From NCBI RefSeq assembly GCF_000146675.1, contig NZ_GL397214.1, forward strand, positions 108,540 to 172,539: a stretch of DNA of 64,000 nucleotides, in the 5' to 3' direction. Below, piece by piece: positions 38,871-47,299 of the stretch. Within the stretch, counting starts at the first letter, position 1. Each line of letters starts with the position of its first letter. Below the pieces are notes generated by a model, which was not told where the DNA came from, searched no databases, and was given only the letters and a program-made list of their open reading frames with translations. The stretch is from Hoylesella marshii DSM 16973 = JCM 13450. GTDB lineage: Bacteria; Bacteroidota; Bacteroidia; Bacteroidales; Bacteroidaceae. The position numbers were made by a program, and so were the translations under genes.

Positions 38871-38993
38871 GAACGGTCAGGAACATCAGAAACTTAAAAA
38901 TAAAGACGGACGAACGGTTGGGGATGTCGAGAACTAAAAAATAAAGGCAGATGAACGGTTGGGAATATCGGGAACTAAAAATTTAAAAAAAAG
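38871..38993. repeat. 41-bp array B, 3 units plus a fourth at 39121
   Basis: GAACGGT recurs at 38871, 38912 and 38953 with an exact 41-bp period. Each unit ends in an ACTAAAAA-type A-rich half. A diverged fourth unit (GAACAATCTG) begins at 39121, after the first hairpin module. A partial unit precedes the first. Confidence 0.85.
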
Positions 38994-39069
38994 AATGGGC
39001 GAGCAGATATTAATAAAATAACAACATACCATTTAAAACTTTTGAAACGTTATTACTCGCACCATTCTT
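38992..39069. repeat. Hairpin module 1 of islet
   Basis: AGAATGGGCGAG at the left pairs with CTCGCACCATTCT at the right (one bulge), with an AT-rich loop of about 53 nt between them. It is related to module 2 at 39160-39236: the arms are almost the same, the loop differs. Confidence 0.8.
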
Positions 39070-39159
39070 ATTCCGTTGATTTTTTCGATGAACTCTCAGT
39101 ATTTGAAGTGAGTGACAGATGAACAATCTGAAATATCAGGAACTAAAGATGAAAAAAGA

Positions 39160-39236
39160 GAGAATGGGCGGGTATGACACTCTAACGATATCATTATCTA
39201 ACGATTAATAACCAAAACATTACCCGCGCCATTCTC
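39160..39236. repeat. Hairpin module 2 of islet
   Basis: GAGAATGGGCGGGTA pairs with TACCCGCGCCATTCTC (one bulge), with a loop of about 46 nt. It has the same arm type as module 1, and both are preceded by array-B units. Arms that stay complementary while both have changed (GCGAG/CTCGC versus GCGGG/CCCGC) suggest that the pairing matters. Confidence 0.8.
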
Positions 39237-39381
39237 ATTTCTTAGATTTTGTCGATTAGCTTTTCATATCATGATGGGATGGCGATGGATGAATCGGAGC
39301 CTCCGATGATTTCTTTTCTTCCATCAATGGTTTACTCGGCTGATCTTTTGATTCCGGCGGAATTGGTGATGTTTTTGCCGA

Positions 39382-40203
39382 TTATTCTTTTTGCTTTTCA
39401 GCTTCCGCCTTTTTCTTTTCTTCCTCCTTTTTTTTCTCCTTTCTTTTACGAAGAGCTACGGCTCGCTGGGCTACGCTTAAGTTATGGCTGGTACAGAGGT
39501 CGGCAGTAGTCTGATTCAGAAAAAGCGAGAGGTTATATATCATTCTGCGGTCTTCTTCTTTCGTTGCTAAGATGTAGGCGGCTTGGATATAAGAGATAAT
39601 ATTACGAAATATAATATCGATGTTTCGGCGAACAACTTTCGCACGCGGAAGTTTCTTAGACCTGCTTTCGTCCATCCGTTTTGAGTGCAGTTCTTTATAT
39701 TCTTTGTTTGTGCTGCGAAGCAAGTCGAGCGCCGGTTTCAGAGCAAGCGTTTTTACGTCTTTCGGTTGCTTATCAGCATCCCACAACAATCCATCGATAT
39801 GAGCGCTTTTGGCAAGAAGGTTGGATTTATGAGTACCGAAATAGGGGCGTATATGCACATATAAGGCATTTGCAGCTTTGGTAACGGTTTCGACCGGAGA
39901 ATAACGCTGGTCGCGCACTATTTTAAATATATAAAGCATCAACCGACTACGGAGCTTGTCTTTTTCTTTCATCTGCTGCGTATAGAGTGAGGCCATTGCT
40001 TCACGGTTGATATCTATCTCTATTTCCAACCACTTTTCCCATTCTTTTACAACATCTTCTGGTAAACGAAGTTTTGCAGCATCTTCATTTTTAATGGCCG
40101 TATATAGCTGACGATGGTATTCGGTGTGATGTTCAAGTCGGAACTGCATACCGGATGCCCTGATTTTTATATTTCTGGGTAATGGATTGTTGTTATTCCC
40201 CAT
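39382..40203 (-). CDS. Charged helical protein at centre of repeat islet (DUF6261-like?)
   Basis: 273 residues. It brings to mind the Bacteroidales DUF6261 family, from memory only. No signal peptide or membrane helix. Residues 1-110 are helical with many charged residues (EWEKWLEIEIDINRE). YFGTHKSNLLAKSAHIDGLL near residue 135 is the most distinctive motif, then LRSTNKEYKELHSKRMDE. The last 25 residues are almost only Lys/Glu (RKRKEKKKEEEKKKAEAE), a likely coiled coil or nucleic-acid-contacting tail. No HUH, DDE or RNase motif was seen. It is the only gene between the two inverted repeat arms, on the minus strand, with no clear promoter box. Function unknown. Confidence 0.8.
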   Translation of the reverse strand: MGNNNNPLPRNIKIRASGMQFRLEHHTEYHRQLYTAIKNEDAAKLRLPEDVVKEWEKWLEIEIDINREAMASLYTQQMKEKDKLRSRLMLYIFKIVRDQRYSPVETVTKAANALYVHIRPYFGTHKSNLLAKSAHIDGLLWDADKQPKDVKTLALKPALDLLRSTNKEYKELHSKRMDESRSKKLPRAKVVRRNIDIIFRNIISYIQAAYILATKEEDRRMIYNLSLFLNQTTADLCTSHNLSVAQRAVALRKRKEKKKEEEKKKAEAEKQKE

Positions 40204-40440
40204 GATAAATGAATTTTTTAGTAAGACATTGATGTTTTATTAAAAAGACAGCCGCAAGTTAATCATTTTATTTGAATGATGCAAGAAAATCATCCAAAAA
40301 TTGCGTGGTGTTTTTATTATTTAACCAATAAAAACGCTATTTTATAAAATTATCCGTAAGTTTGAATAGAGATTTGCTAAATGATTGTTTGTGAAAAGTA
40401 GTGTTGAGTACTAAAAAATGCGTTTGATGTTAGTTTTCAA
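40204..40440. other. AT-rich upstream region of the islet gene
   Basis: About 240 bp, AT-rich. A weak -7-like TTAACTTGC (minus strand) near 40255 is the only promoter candidate. Nothing else was recognised. Confidence 0.4.
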
Positions 40441-40645
40441 TTTCGCAGCCTACTGTCTAATTAATGGAACTTATTTTTATATTCCGCGGCCTATCGTCCA
40501 ATCAATAGAAGATGTTTTTATGTTCCGCACTCTCTTGTCCAATCAATGGAAATAATTTTTATGTTCCGCATTCTCTTGTCTAATCAATGGAAGATATTTT
40601 TATGTTTCGCAGCCTCTCGTCTAACTCTTTTTTTATTGTTTTATC
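40441..40645. repeat. 41-bp array C, 5 units
   Basis: TTCCGC or TTTCGC recurs at 40441, 40482, 40523, 40564 and 40605, an exact 41-bp period. Units share TGTCYAATCAATGGAA and end T-rich (TTTTTATG). Different in sequence from the C-rich array, but the same period. Confidence 0.95.
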
Positions 40646-40718
40646 ATTTTGATATCTGCCGACAAACATTTTGCTTTCATTTTCCCATTTGGATAACAGC
40701 TGTCAAATGCTGAAAAGT

Positions 40719-40925
40719 GCTCCGCGCACGGTCGGGGACTGCTCGCGCGCCGGGATTTTTGCTCCGCGCAGGGTTGGGGACTGCCTGCGCGTTCGGGATT
40801 TTGCTCCGCGCAGGGTGGGGAACTGCTTTCGCGTGGGGATTTTGCTCCGCGCAGGGTGGGGGACTGCTTTCGCGTGGGGATTTTGCTCCGCATCCTCCGT
40901 CACTCCTACGGAGTTCATCCTGTTA
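40719..40925. repeat. Right 41/42-bp array of islet, 5 starts
   Basis: GCTCCGC recurs at 40719, 40761, 40803, 40844 and 40885. It is the reverse complement of the 38566-38825 array, including the GCTCCGCATCCTCCGTCACTC junction to the 61-bp units. The two arrays differ in copy number. Confidence 0.95.
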
Positions 40926-40926
40926 C

Positions 40927-41298
40927 GCTTGTTTATCAGGGGTTGCGCTACCGCTTACCCCTGTCTAAGGTCTTTCGCCCCGTCGGGGCTTGTTTATCAG
41001 GGATTGCGCTACCGCTTACCCCTGTCTAAGGTCTTTCGCCCCGTCGGGGCTTGTTTATCAGGGATTGCGCTACCGCTTACCCCTGTCTAAGGTCTTTCGC
41101 CCCGTCGGGGCTTGTTTATCAGGGATTGCGCTACCGCTTACCCCTGCCTAAGGTCTTTCGCTCCGTCGGGGCTTGTTTATCAGGGATTGCGCTACCGCTT
41201 ATCCCTGCCTAAGGTCTTTCGCCTCGTCGGGGCTTGTTTATCAGGGATTGCGCTACCGCTTACCCCTGTCTAAGGTCTTTCGCCCCGTCGGGGCTATT
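40927..41298 (+). repeat. 61-bp tandem array, 6 copies
   Basis: GTTTATCAGG begins units at 40931, 40992, 41053, 41114, 41175 and 41236, a period of exactly 61 bp. Each unit holds two dyads: AGGGGTT-x-TACCCCT and GCCCCG-T-CGGGGC. Copies are nearly identical, so expansion is recent. One inverted copy lies at 38467-38528. Confidence 0.97.
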
Positions 41299-41312
41299 CG
41301 ATAGGATTCTTT

Positions 41313-41329
41313 TATTCCGAACTCGCGTA
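41313..41329. repeat. Half of an inverted-end element
   Basis: TATTCCGAACTCGCGTA matches the right end of the elements at 14832 and 56080. It abuts the islet array and has no left half. Confidence 0.5.
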
Positions 41330-41387
41330 TATATATAATAAAAGGTGAAAAGATGGAGGGATGTGTAGGGAACTCTCAAGTTTTTAT

Positions 41388-41396
41388 TAACTTTGC
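41388..41396 (+). promoter_or_regulatory. -7 box for the 5'-nucleotidase-like gene
   Basis: TAACTTTGC matches TAnnTTTGY and is 22 nt before the ATG. No clear -33 element. Confidence 0.5.
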
Positions 41397-41418
41397 ATCA
41401 CTAAAAAAGCGTAAAACG

Positions 41419-43152
41419 ATGAAGAAGTTGATAGCGGTCTGTCTGACTGCACTCTGTTTTCACACACAAACAATGGCACAAACAAGTAGTATCACCCTTA
41501 AAGTTATTGAGACGAGCGACGTTCATGGCTATTTTTTCCCTTGGGATTATATCAACCGGAAGCCTCTGAAAGGCACAATGGCGCGCGTGAGTTCCTATGT
41601 CAGAAGGATGCGGGCGCAGTATGGCGATGGGGTTATCTTGCTCGACAATGGCGATATTCTGCAAGGTCAGCCCACGTCGTATTTCTATGATTATATCCGG
41701 CCGGATGAGGAGAATATCGCTGCAAGCATCATGAATTATATGGGTTATGATGCTCAGAATATGGGCAATCACGATATAGAAACGGGGCATCCTGTGTTTG
41801 ACAAGTGGATGAAGGAGCTGAAGGCGCCGACGTTGGGTGCCAATGTGGTGGACGTGGGGACGGGGAGGCCTTATCTGAAGCCTTACGTGATGCTCGACAA
41901 GGGTGGCGTGCGTGTGGCTGTCGTGGGGCTTTTGACACCCGCTATCCCCAATTGGGTGAGTGAGAATCTGTGGTCTGGTCTTCGGTTTGACGAGATGGTG
42001 TCTTCTGCGCGCTACTGGATGAAACATATCCAAGCGACGGAGAAGCCGGATGTTGTTATCGGAATTTTCCATTCCGGCAAGGAGGGAGGCATTCAAACGG
42101 ATGGTTATGAAGAGGATGCTTCTTTGCGTGTGGCACGCGAGGTGCCGGGATTCGACTTGATTCTCTATGGCCACGACCACACGGCACATAATGATACGGT
42201 GCATAATGCGGAGGGACGGACGGTTGTTTGCTTAGACCCCTCGTGTCACGCTCTGTTGGTGGGTGATGCGGAAATTCGTCTGACAATGGACAAGGGTAAG
42301 GTGACAGACCGGCAAGTGACGGGACGGCTCACCGATATCAGCGAGGAGCCGATAGATGAGGATTTTATGAACCACTTCAAAAGGCAAAGAGAAGCTGTTG
42401 CTGCATTTGTGGGGCGCAAAATCGGGTACTTTGAAAACGATATCTATACGCGTGACTGTTATTTCGGAAGTGCTGCCTTTACAGACTTTATCCTCAATCT
42501 TCAGTTGCAGTTGACGGGTGCCGATGTGGCTTTCAATGCCCCTCTTTCTTTTGACGAAAGCATCAGGAAAGGGGCTGTGTATGTCAGCGATATGTTTAAT
42601 CTTTACCGCTATGAGAATCAGATTTACGTGATGAAACTCACGGGAAAGGAGATAAAGAATTATCTGGAAATGAGCTATGCTTTGTGGACGAACACGATGA
42701 CGTCGCCTGAAGACCACATCATGTTGCTCAATGACGGTGCTAAGAGCGACCGGCAAAGGTTTGGTTTCAAGAATCTGGCATTTAACTTCGATAGTGCCGC
42801 GGGTATCGATTATGAGGTGGATGTCACAAAGCCCGAAGGCCAAAAGATACGGATTCTTCGGATGAGCAACGGGCGGCCGTTTGATGAAAATGCGTGGTAC
42901 AAAGTGGCGGTTAACAGCTATCGGGGCAATGGCGGTGGCGAATTGCTGACAAAAGGCGCCGGAATCCCGCGCGAGAGTCTGAAGAGTCGTATTCTATTTC
43001 AAAGCGAGAAAGACCAACGATACTATCTGATGAAAGAGATAGAAAGGCAAGGTACGCTCCATCCACAGGCCAATCATAATTGGAAATTCGTACCGGAAGA
43101 GTGGACAAAGCCGGCTATCGAACGAGACAGGAAGCTCATTTTCGGTCGTTGA
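41419..43152 (+). CDS. Secreted 5'-nucleotidase/2',3'-cyclic phosphodiesterase-like enzyme
   Basis: 577 residues from MKKLIAVCLTALCFH; the ORF extends 22 codons upstream but then lacks a signal peptide. The signal peptide ends about QTMAQ. The N-terminal calcineurin-like domain has ETSDVHGYFFPWD, DNGDILQGQPT, MGNHDIETG and HSGKEGG...YGHDHTAHND metal ligands. The C-terminal 5'-nucleotidase domain (about residues 325-540) has the NRGNGGGELLTKGAG-type loop (here SYRGNGGGELLTK). It is probably periplasmic and salvages nucleotides. It is followed 33 nt later by nudC, also a nucleotide hydrolase. Confidence 0.92.
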   Translation: MKKLIAVCLTALCFHTQTMAQTSSITLKVIETSDVHGYFFPWDYINRKPLKGTMARVSSYVRRMRAQYGDGVILLDNGDILQGQPTSYFYDYIRPDEENIAASIMNYMGYDAQNMGNHDIETGHPVFDKWMKELKAPTLGANVVDVGTGRPYLKPYVMLDKGGVRVAVVGLLTPAIPNWVSENLWSGLRFDEMVSSARYWMKHIQATEKPDVVIGIFHSGKEGGIQTDGYEEDASLRVAREVPGFDLILYGHDHTAHNDTVHNAEGRTVVCLDPSCHALLVGDAEIRLTMDKGKVTDRQVTGRLTDISEEPIDEDFMNHFKRQREAVAAFVGRKIGYFENDIYTRDCYFGSAAFTDFILNLQLQLTGADVAFNAPLSFDESIRKGAVYVSDMFNLYRYENQIYVMKLTGKEIKNYLEMSYALWTNTMTSPEDHIMLLNDGAKSDRQRFGFKNLAFNFDSAAGIDYEVDVTKPEGQKIRILRMSNGRPFDENAWYKVAVNSYRGNGGGELLTKGAGIPRESLKSRILFQSEKDQRYYLMKEIERQGTLHPQANHNWKFVPEEWTKPAIERDRKLIFGR

Positions 43153-43185
43153 GAGCCTTCTTTATCTTTATAGAAAGAAGAAAAC

Positions 43186-43968
43186 ATGAAGATGTATTGG
43201 TTTATCTTTTGCCAATCTGCCCTCTTATTGAAAACGGAAGCAGACGGTCGCCAAACCATTCTCTTAGCAGAGAATGCTCCGATTCCCATTCCTCCGCATA
43301 CGAAAATACACGCTATTGCGTCTTTTCCGGATGGTACGGAAGTGCGTGCGTTTGCCGTCGACGCCCCGATAACCCGTCTTCCACGGTATGAAATGGTAGA
43401 TCTCCGGGCTTCGTATGACAGACTTGAGCCTGCATTATACAAGAAAGCGGGTAAATGTCATGAGATTCTATATTGGGACAGGCATACCCGTTATTGCGGA
43501 ATATGCGGAGCCACGATGGAATATAGCACAGATATTTCCAAGAAATGCACGGCTTGCGGTCATGAGATTTGGCCGCAGTTGTCTACCGCTGTCATCGTTT
43601 TGATTCATCGGGGAGAGGAGGTTTTGCTCGTGCATGCTAAGAATTTCAGGGGCAATTTCTATGGACTTGTTGCGGGATTCGTGGAAACCGGAGAGACATT
43701 GGAAGAGGCTGTAAGGCGCGAGGTTTTGGAAGAGACAGGGTTGTCTATCAGCCATCTGCGATATTTCGGTTCCCAACCATGGCCTTACCCTTGTGGCTTG
43801 ATGGTAGGCTTTTTTGCTGAATATGCCGGTGGAAGTCTCCGTTTACAGCGTTCCGAGTTAAGTGCCGGCGGCTGGTTCCATAAAGACCGCCTGCCGGAAA
43901 TCCCCCGAAAGTTGTCTATTGCCAGAGCGTTGATAGACCATTGGCTTGATAATGATTGTAACATATAA
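43186..43968 (+). CDS. nudC: NAD(+) diphosphatase (NADH pyrophosphatase)
   Basis: 260 residues; ATG at 43192 is an alternative. It cleaves NAD(H) to NMN(H) and AMP, and NudC enzymes also remove NAD caps from RNA. A zinc ribbon (Cys104, Cys107, Cys121, Cys124) precedes the Nudix box GFVETGETLEEAVRREVLEE. The family motif SQPWPYPCGLM, close to SQPWPFPxS, marks the NADH-type branch. Tight spacing to the gene after it (12 nt) suggests an operon with the purine permease. Confidence 0.95.
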   Translation: MKMYWFIFCQSALLLKTEADGRQTILLAENAPIPIPPHTKIHAIASFPDGTEVRAFAVDAPITRLPRYEMVDLRASYDRLEPALYKKAGKCHEILYWDRHTRYCGICGATMEYSTDISKKCTACGHEIWPQLSTAVIVLIHRGEEVLLVHAKNFRGNFYGLVAGFVETGETLEEAVRREVLEETGLSISHLRYFGSQPWPYPCGLMVGFFAEYAGGSLRLQRSELSAGGWFHKDRLPEIPRKLSIARALIDHWLDNDCNI

Positions 43969-43980
43969 TACCGAATATCC

Positions 43981-45279
43981 ATGAAGTTCTTAAAAATCTT
44001 CGGTTTTGAAGAAAGCCGTATGAAGTTGCGGACAGAGCTAATAGCCGGTGCAACCACGTTTTTAACAATGAGCTATATCCTTGCTGTTAACCCCACCATT
44101 CTGTCTACAACGGGTATGGACAAAGCCGCTTTGTTCACCGCAACGGCTTTAGCATCGGCCATTGCAACCATTTTATTGGCAGTTATGGCTAAGTTGCCTT
44201 TTGCGCAAGCCCCCAGCATGGGATTGAATGCTTTCTTTGCTTTCACTCTTTGCCAAGCAATGGGTTTTACTTGGCAACAGTCTTTGGCCGCGATGCTTAT
44301 CGAAGGTATCATCTTTGTACTGATTACATTTCTCAATATCAGAGAAATCATATTGGAAAGCATTCCTCGCAACCTTCGATTTGCTATTTCCGCAGGTATT
44401 GGTATGTTTATTGCGTTTATTGGATTGAAGAATGCCGGCATCATCGTGGCTAATCCTGCTACTTATGTCTGCTTAGGTAAATTCACACCCACAGCGATTC
44501 TCGGTATTATTGCCATTATCCTAAGTGGAGTTTTGATGGCACGTAAGGTGAAAGGTGCCCTCTTTTATAGCATCATCATCGCTACGCTTGTGGGTATTCC
44601 TTTGGGTGTTACAGAGTTTCCGGAAGATTGGCTCCCTGTTTCCACCCCTCAGCCTTTGAGTCCTATCTTCTGTCAGTTCGACTTTTCCGAAGTCTTCTCA
44701 TTTAAGATGATACTCGTCATTTTCTCACTTCTCATTGTCAATATCTTTGATACGATAGGTACGCTCGTGGGACTTTCAGAGAAGACAGGAATCGTAAAAA
44801 GCGATGGAACGATACCGCATGTAAAGGAAGCCATGATGAGCGATGCTATCGGAACAACCTGTGGAGCCATGTTAGGTTCATCTACCATCACCACCTATGT
44901 AGAGAGTGCATCAGGCATTGCCGAGGGCGGTCGTTCAGGAGTAACAGCTTTGTTTGTGGGCATTCTTTTTCTCGTTTCCTTGTTTCTTTCTCCCGTCTTC
45001 TTACTGATTCCGGGCGCAGCAACCAGCGGTGCACTCGTATTAGTAGGTGTTTTAATGATTGATTCGGTGAAAAACATCGATTTGAGTGATGTCTCCGAGG
45101 CCTTTCCTGCTTTCATTACAATGATTACGATGGTGCTTTGCTACTCTATTGCCGATGGTATCTGCCTCGGCATCCTTAGCTTTGTTGTGCTGAAACTCTG
45201 TATCGGTCAGTTCAAAGCCTTAAATATCACGTTGGTCATGCTCAGCATTCTCTTCATTCTCAATTTCATTTTAGGTTAA
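43981..45279 (+). CDS. NCS2-family purine permease (adenine/guanine/hypoxanthine)
   Basis: 432 residues with about 12 to 14 hydrophobic segments. LIAGATTFLTMSYILAVNP at the start and AQAPSMGLNAFFAFTLC are signatures of the AzgA-like branch of NCS2 carriers. FSLLIVNIFDTIGTLVGLSE and GSSTITTYVESASGIAEGG are the substrate-site loops. It imports a purine base with protons; which one is not known. It lies in a unit with nudC and the nucleotidase-like gene, together a purine salvage set. Confidence 0.93.
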   Translation: MKFLKIFGFEESRMKLRTELIAGATTFLTMSYILAVNPTILSTTGMDKAALFTATALASAIATILLAVMAKLPFAQAPSMGLNAFFAFTLCQAMGFTWQQSLAAMLIEGIIFVLITFLNIREIILESIPRNLRFAISAGIGMFIAFIGLKNAGIIVANPATYVCLGKFTPTAILGIIAIILSGVLMARKVKGALFYSIIIATLVGIPLGVTEFPEDWLPVSTPQPLSPIFCQFDFSEVFSFKMILVIFSLLIVNIFDTIGTLVGLSEKTGIVKSDGTIPHVKEAMMSDAIGTTCGAMLGSSTITTYVESASGIAEGGRSGVTALFVGILFLVSLFLSPVFLLIPGAATSGALVLVGVLMIDSVKNIDLSDVSEAFPAFITMITMVLCYSIADGICLGILSFVVLKLCIGQFKALNITLVMLSILFILNFILG

Positions 45280-45297
45280 GATGTTCCGTTTCCTGTT

Positions 45298-45486
45298 ATG
45301 ACACAGCTTGTTATCGTCTTTATCATACTTGCTCTATCTGTGGCCTATATCGGCTATAAGATATACAGAACCATACGTTCCGGCAACCAACTGCATAACG
45401 GATGTGAGGGTTGCAGCTTGCATCGGAAGGGTATGAAAGACGATTTTCTTTCTGCCGGAAAAAACGTTTCACGCTCGAAAAAGTAA
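45298..45486 (+). CDS. FeoB-associated Cys-rich membrane protein-like
   Basis: 62 residues. One membrane helix (residues 4-24) is followed by a basic juxtamembrane patch (YKIYRTIRSG) and a CEGC motif in HNGCEGCSLH. This layout matches the small FeoB-associated Cys-rich family. No feoA or feoB is in the window, so the gene is an orphan here. It starts 18 nt after the permease stop. Confidence 0.8.
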   Translation: MTQLVIVFIILALSVAYIGYKIYRTIRSGNQLHNGCEGCSLHRKGMKDDFLSAGKNVSRSKK

Positions 45487-45494
45487 CTTAAAAG

Positions 45495-45527
45495 TTTGGT
45501 GAGAATAAATAATTGTGGTATCTTTGC
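45495..45527 (+). promoter_or_regulatory. Near-ideal Bacteroidetes promoter for tRNA-Cys
   Basis: TTTG (45495-45498), a 20-bp spacer, then TATCTTTGC (45519-45527), an exact match at both elements. The tRNA begins 18 nt after the box. Confidence 0.85.
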
Positions 45528-45545
45528 ACACGCAAAACGCGATAG

Positions 45546-45616
45546 GGTACCTTGGCCGAGCGGTTAGGTAACGGTCTGCAAAACCGTGTAGAGCAGTTCG
45601 ACTCTGCTAGGTACCT
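45546..45616 (+). tRNA. tRNA-Cys (anticodon GCA)
   Basis: 71 nt. Acceptor arms GGTACCT and AGGTACC pair perfectly, with a T discriminator. The anticodon arm CGGTCTGCAAAACCG carries GCA, and the T arm is AGAGCAGTTCGACTCTGCT, with TTCGA in the loop. No encoded CCA. Confidence 0.97.
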
Positions 45617-45709
45617 CATAGAAAATACGGAGACCTCTTTCTTTCAAGAGTCTCCGTTTTTTCATTGAGTGACTTAAAAAATAATGATGATATTCAATAC
45701 AAACCTATC

Positions 45710-47218
45710 ATGAGAAGATTCTTACACCTTCATCTTGTGGCCGTAGCTCTGCTGTTATGGGGCGGTAGCATGGCAAAGACTTCGGCAGCAGCCAAGAGAG
45801 AGTTTCGCGGAGCATGGATACAATGCGTAAACGGACAATTTAACGGCCTCTCAACGACCGAGATGCAGCGCACGTTGGCTTACCAATTAGACGAGTTAAG
45901 CAAAGATGGTGTCAATGCCATTCTGTTCCAAGTGCGGCCAGAATGCGATGCTTTATACGTGAGCAGCTATGAGCCGTGGAGTCGCTTCCTTACAGGCGAA
46001 CAGGGAAAAGCTCCCGACCCTTATTGGGATCCCTTGCAATGGATGGTGCAACAGTGCCACCTGCGTGGCATGGAACTTCACGCATGGATTAATCCTTTCA
46101 GAGCTAAGACGAAGACAACCACGAACTTGGCAAGTTCACACGTAGCCGCATTGCATCCTGACCGCGTGTTTTCTTACGACGGAATGCTGATTCTCAATCC
46201 GGGCATTCCTGCCAACCGCGACTATATATGCCATGTAGTAGGCGACATCGTGAAACGCTATGATGTGGACGGTATTCACATCGACGACTATTTCTACCCG
46301 TATCCCACGGCAGGACAGACCATCTCCGACGAAGCCGAATACCGCGCATATAGCAACGGAATACAAGATATCGGCGACTGGAGGCGATACAACGTGAATG
46401 TGTTTATCAAGCAATTATCGGATTCCATTCATGCTATCAAACCATGGGTGAAATTCGGTGTCTCGCCGTTTGGTATCTATCGTAACAAGAAAAACGCGCC
46501 CAATATAGGAAGCGATACGGGCGGTCTGCAGAATTACGACGACCTTTATGCCGACGTTTTGTTGTGGATTAACAATGGCTGGGTAGATTATAATGTACCG
46601 CAACTTTATTGGCAGATAGGCCATAAGACCGCAGACTACAAGACACTCATCGCTTGGTGGAACCAATATGCTGCCAATCGCCCCCTTTATATCGGTGAAG
46701 ATGTGGAACGAACGGTGAAGTTTCCCGATACGGAAAACCCTTCGCGCAACCAGATGGGGGAAAAGTTTGAACTGCATAAAAGCATGAAAAATGTGTCGGG
46801 CACCGTGTTATGGTATGCCAAAGCGGCAGTAGACAACATTGGAAACTATGGTACTGCCCTGCGCGAACATTATTGGAAAACACCTGCTTTGCAGCCCCTT
46901 ATGCCATTCATCGACAAGAAGGCACCGAAGAAACCATTAAAAGTAAAACCCGTTTGGACAGACGATGGCTATATCTTGTTTTGGAGTAAGCCGAAAAGCA
47001 AGCATTGGGGAGACGAAGTAACCAAGTATGTCGTTTATCGCTTTGAGGCCGGCGAACCCATCAACCTTGACGATCCTTCGCATATTCTGACCATTACTCC
47101 GAAAACTTACTTCAAACTTCCTTTCCTTGATGGAAAGAAAAAGTATGTCTATGTGGTCACTTCGCTCGACAGAATGAGCAACGAGAGTAAGCCCGCTAAG
47201 AAGAAAATAAAACTTTAG
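45710..47218 (+). CDS. Glycosyl hydrolase-like 10 (GHL10) secreted enzyme
   Basis: 502 residues from MRRFLHLHLVAVALLLWGG; 15 codons upstream are open from a TTG. A signal peptide ends about residue 27. The (beta/alpha)8 hydrolase-like domain has REFRGAWIQCVNGQF, DGVNAILFQVRPECDALY, GMELHAWINPFRAKT, and the catalytic-region motif DGIHIDDYFYPYP. E. coli DigH, of this family, cuts denuded peptidoglycan chains. A C-terminal fibronectin-III-like domain (about residues 405-500) ends in NESKPAKKKIKL. It is probably in the periplasm or outer membrane. A terminator follows. Confidence 0.9.
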   Translation: MRRFLHLHLVAVALLLWGGSMAKTSAAAKREFRGAWIQCVNGQFNGLSTTEMQRTLAYQLDELSKDGVNAILFQVRPECDALYVSSYEPWSRFLTGEQGKAPDPYWDPLQWMVQQCHLRGMELHAWINPFRAKTKTTTNLASSHVAALHPDRVFSYDGMLILNPGIPANRDYICHVVGDIVKRYDVDGIHIDDYFYPYPTAGQTISDEAEYRAYSNGIQDIGDWRRYNVNVFIKQLSDSIHAIKPWVKFGVSPFGIYRNKKNAPNIGSDTGGLQNYDDLYADVLLWINNGWVDYNVPQLYWQIGHKTADYKTLIAWWNQYAANRPLYIGEDVERTVKFPDTENPSRNQMGEKFELHKSMKNVSGTVLWYAKAAVDNIGNYGTALREHYWKTPALQPLMPFIDKKAPKKPLKVKPVWTDDGYILFWSKPKSKHWGDEVTKYVVYRFEAGEPINLDDPSHILTITPKTYFKLPFLDGKKKYVYVVTSLDRMSNESKPAKKKIKL

Positions 47219-47247
47219 AGCGGTCATCACATCCATACAAAAAGGAG

Positions 47248-47276
47248 ATAAAAACCGTAAGAATGACGGTTTTTAT
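47248..47276. terminator. Bidirectional terminator between GHL10 and the 145-aa gene
   Basis: ATAAAAACCGT and ACGGTTTTTAT form an 11-bp stem with a 7-nt loop and T/A tracts on both sides, so it can stop both convergent genes. Confidence 0.85.
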
Positions 47277-47299
47277 CTTCTTTTCTTTGATAGAACCGG

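Noticed and set aside
38539..38937. Long open frames through the repeat array
   Set aside because: They translate the repeat unit (AEQNPxAKAV-type periodic text) and have no family features. rlmN starts at 38381, not in the array.
39382..40203. RAYT (HUH) transposase
   Set aside because: The protein has no His-x-His motif with a catalytic Tyr in a recognisable arrangement; the resemblance to REP/RAYT is only in layout.
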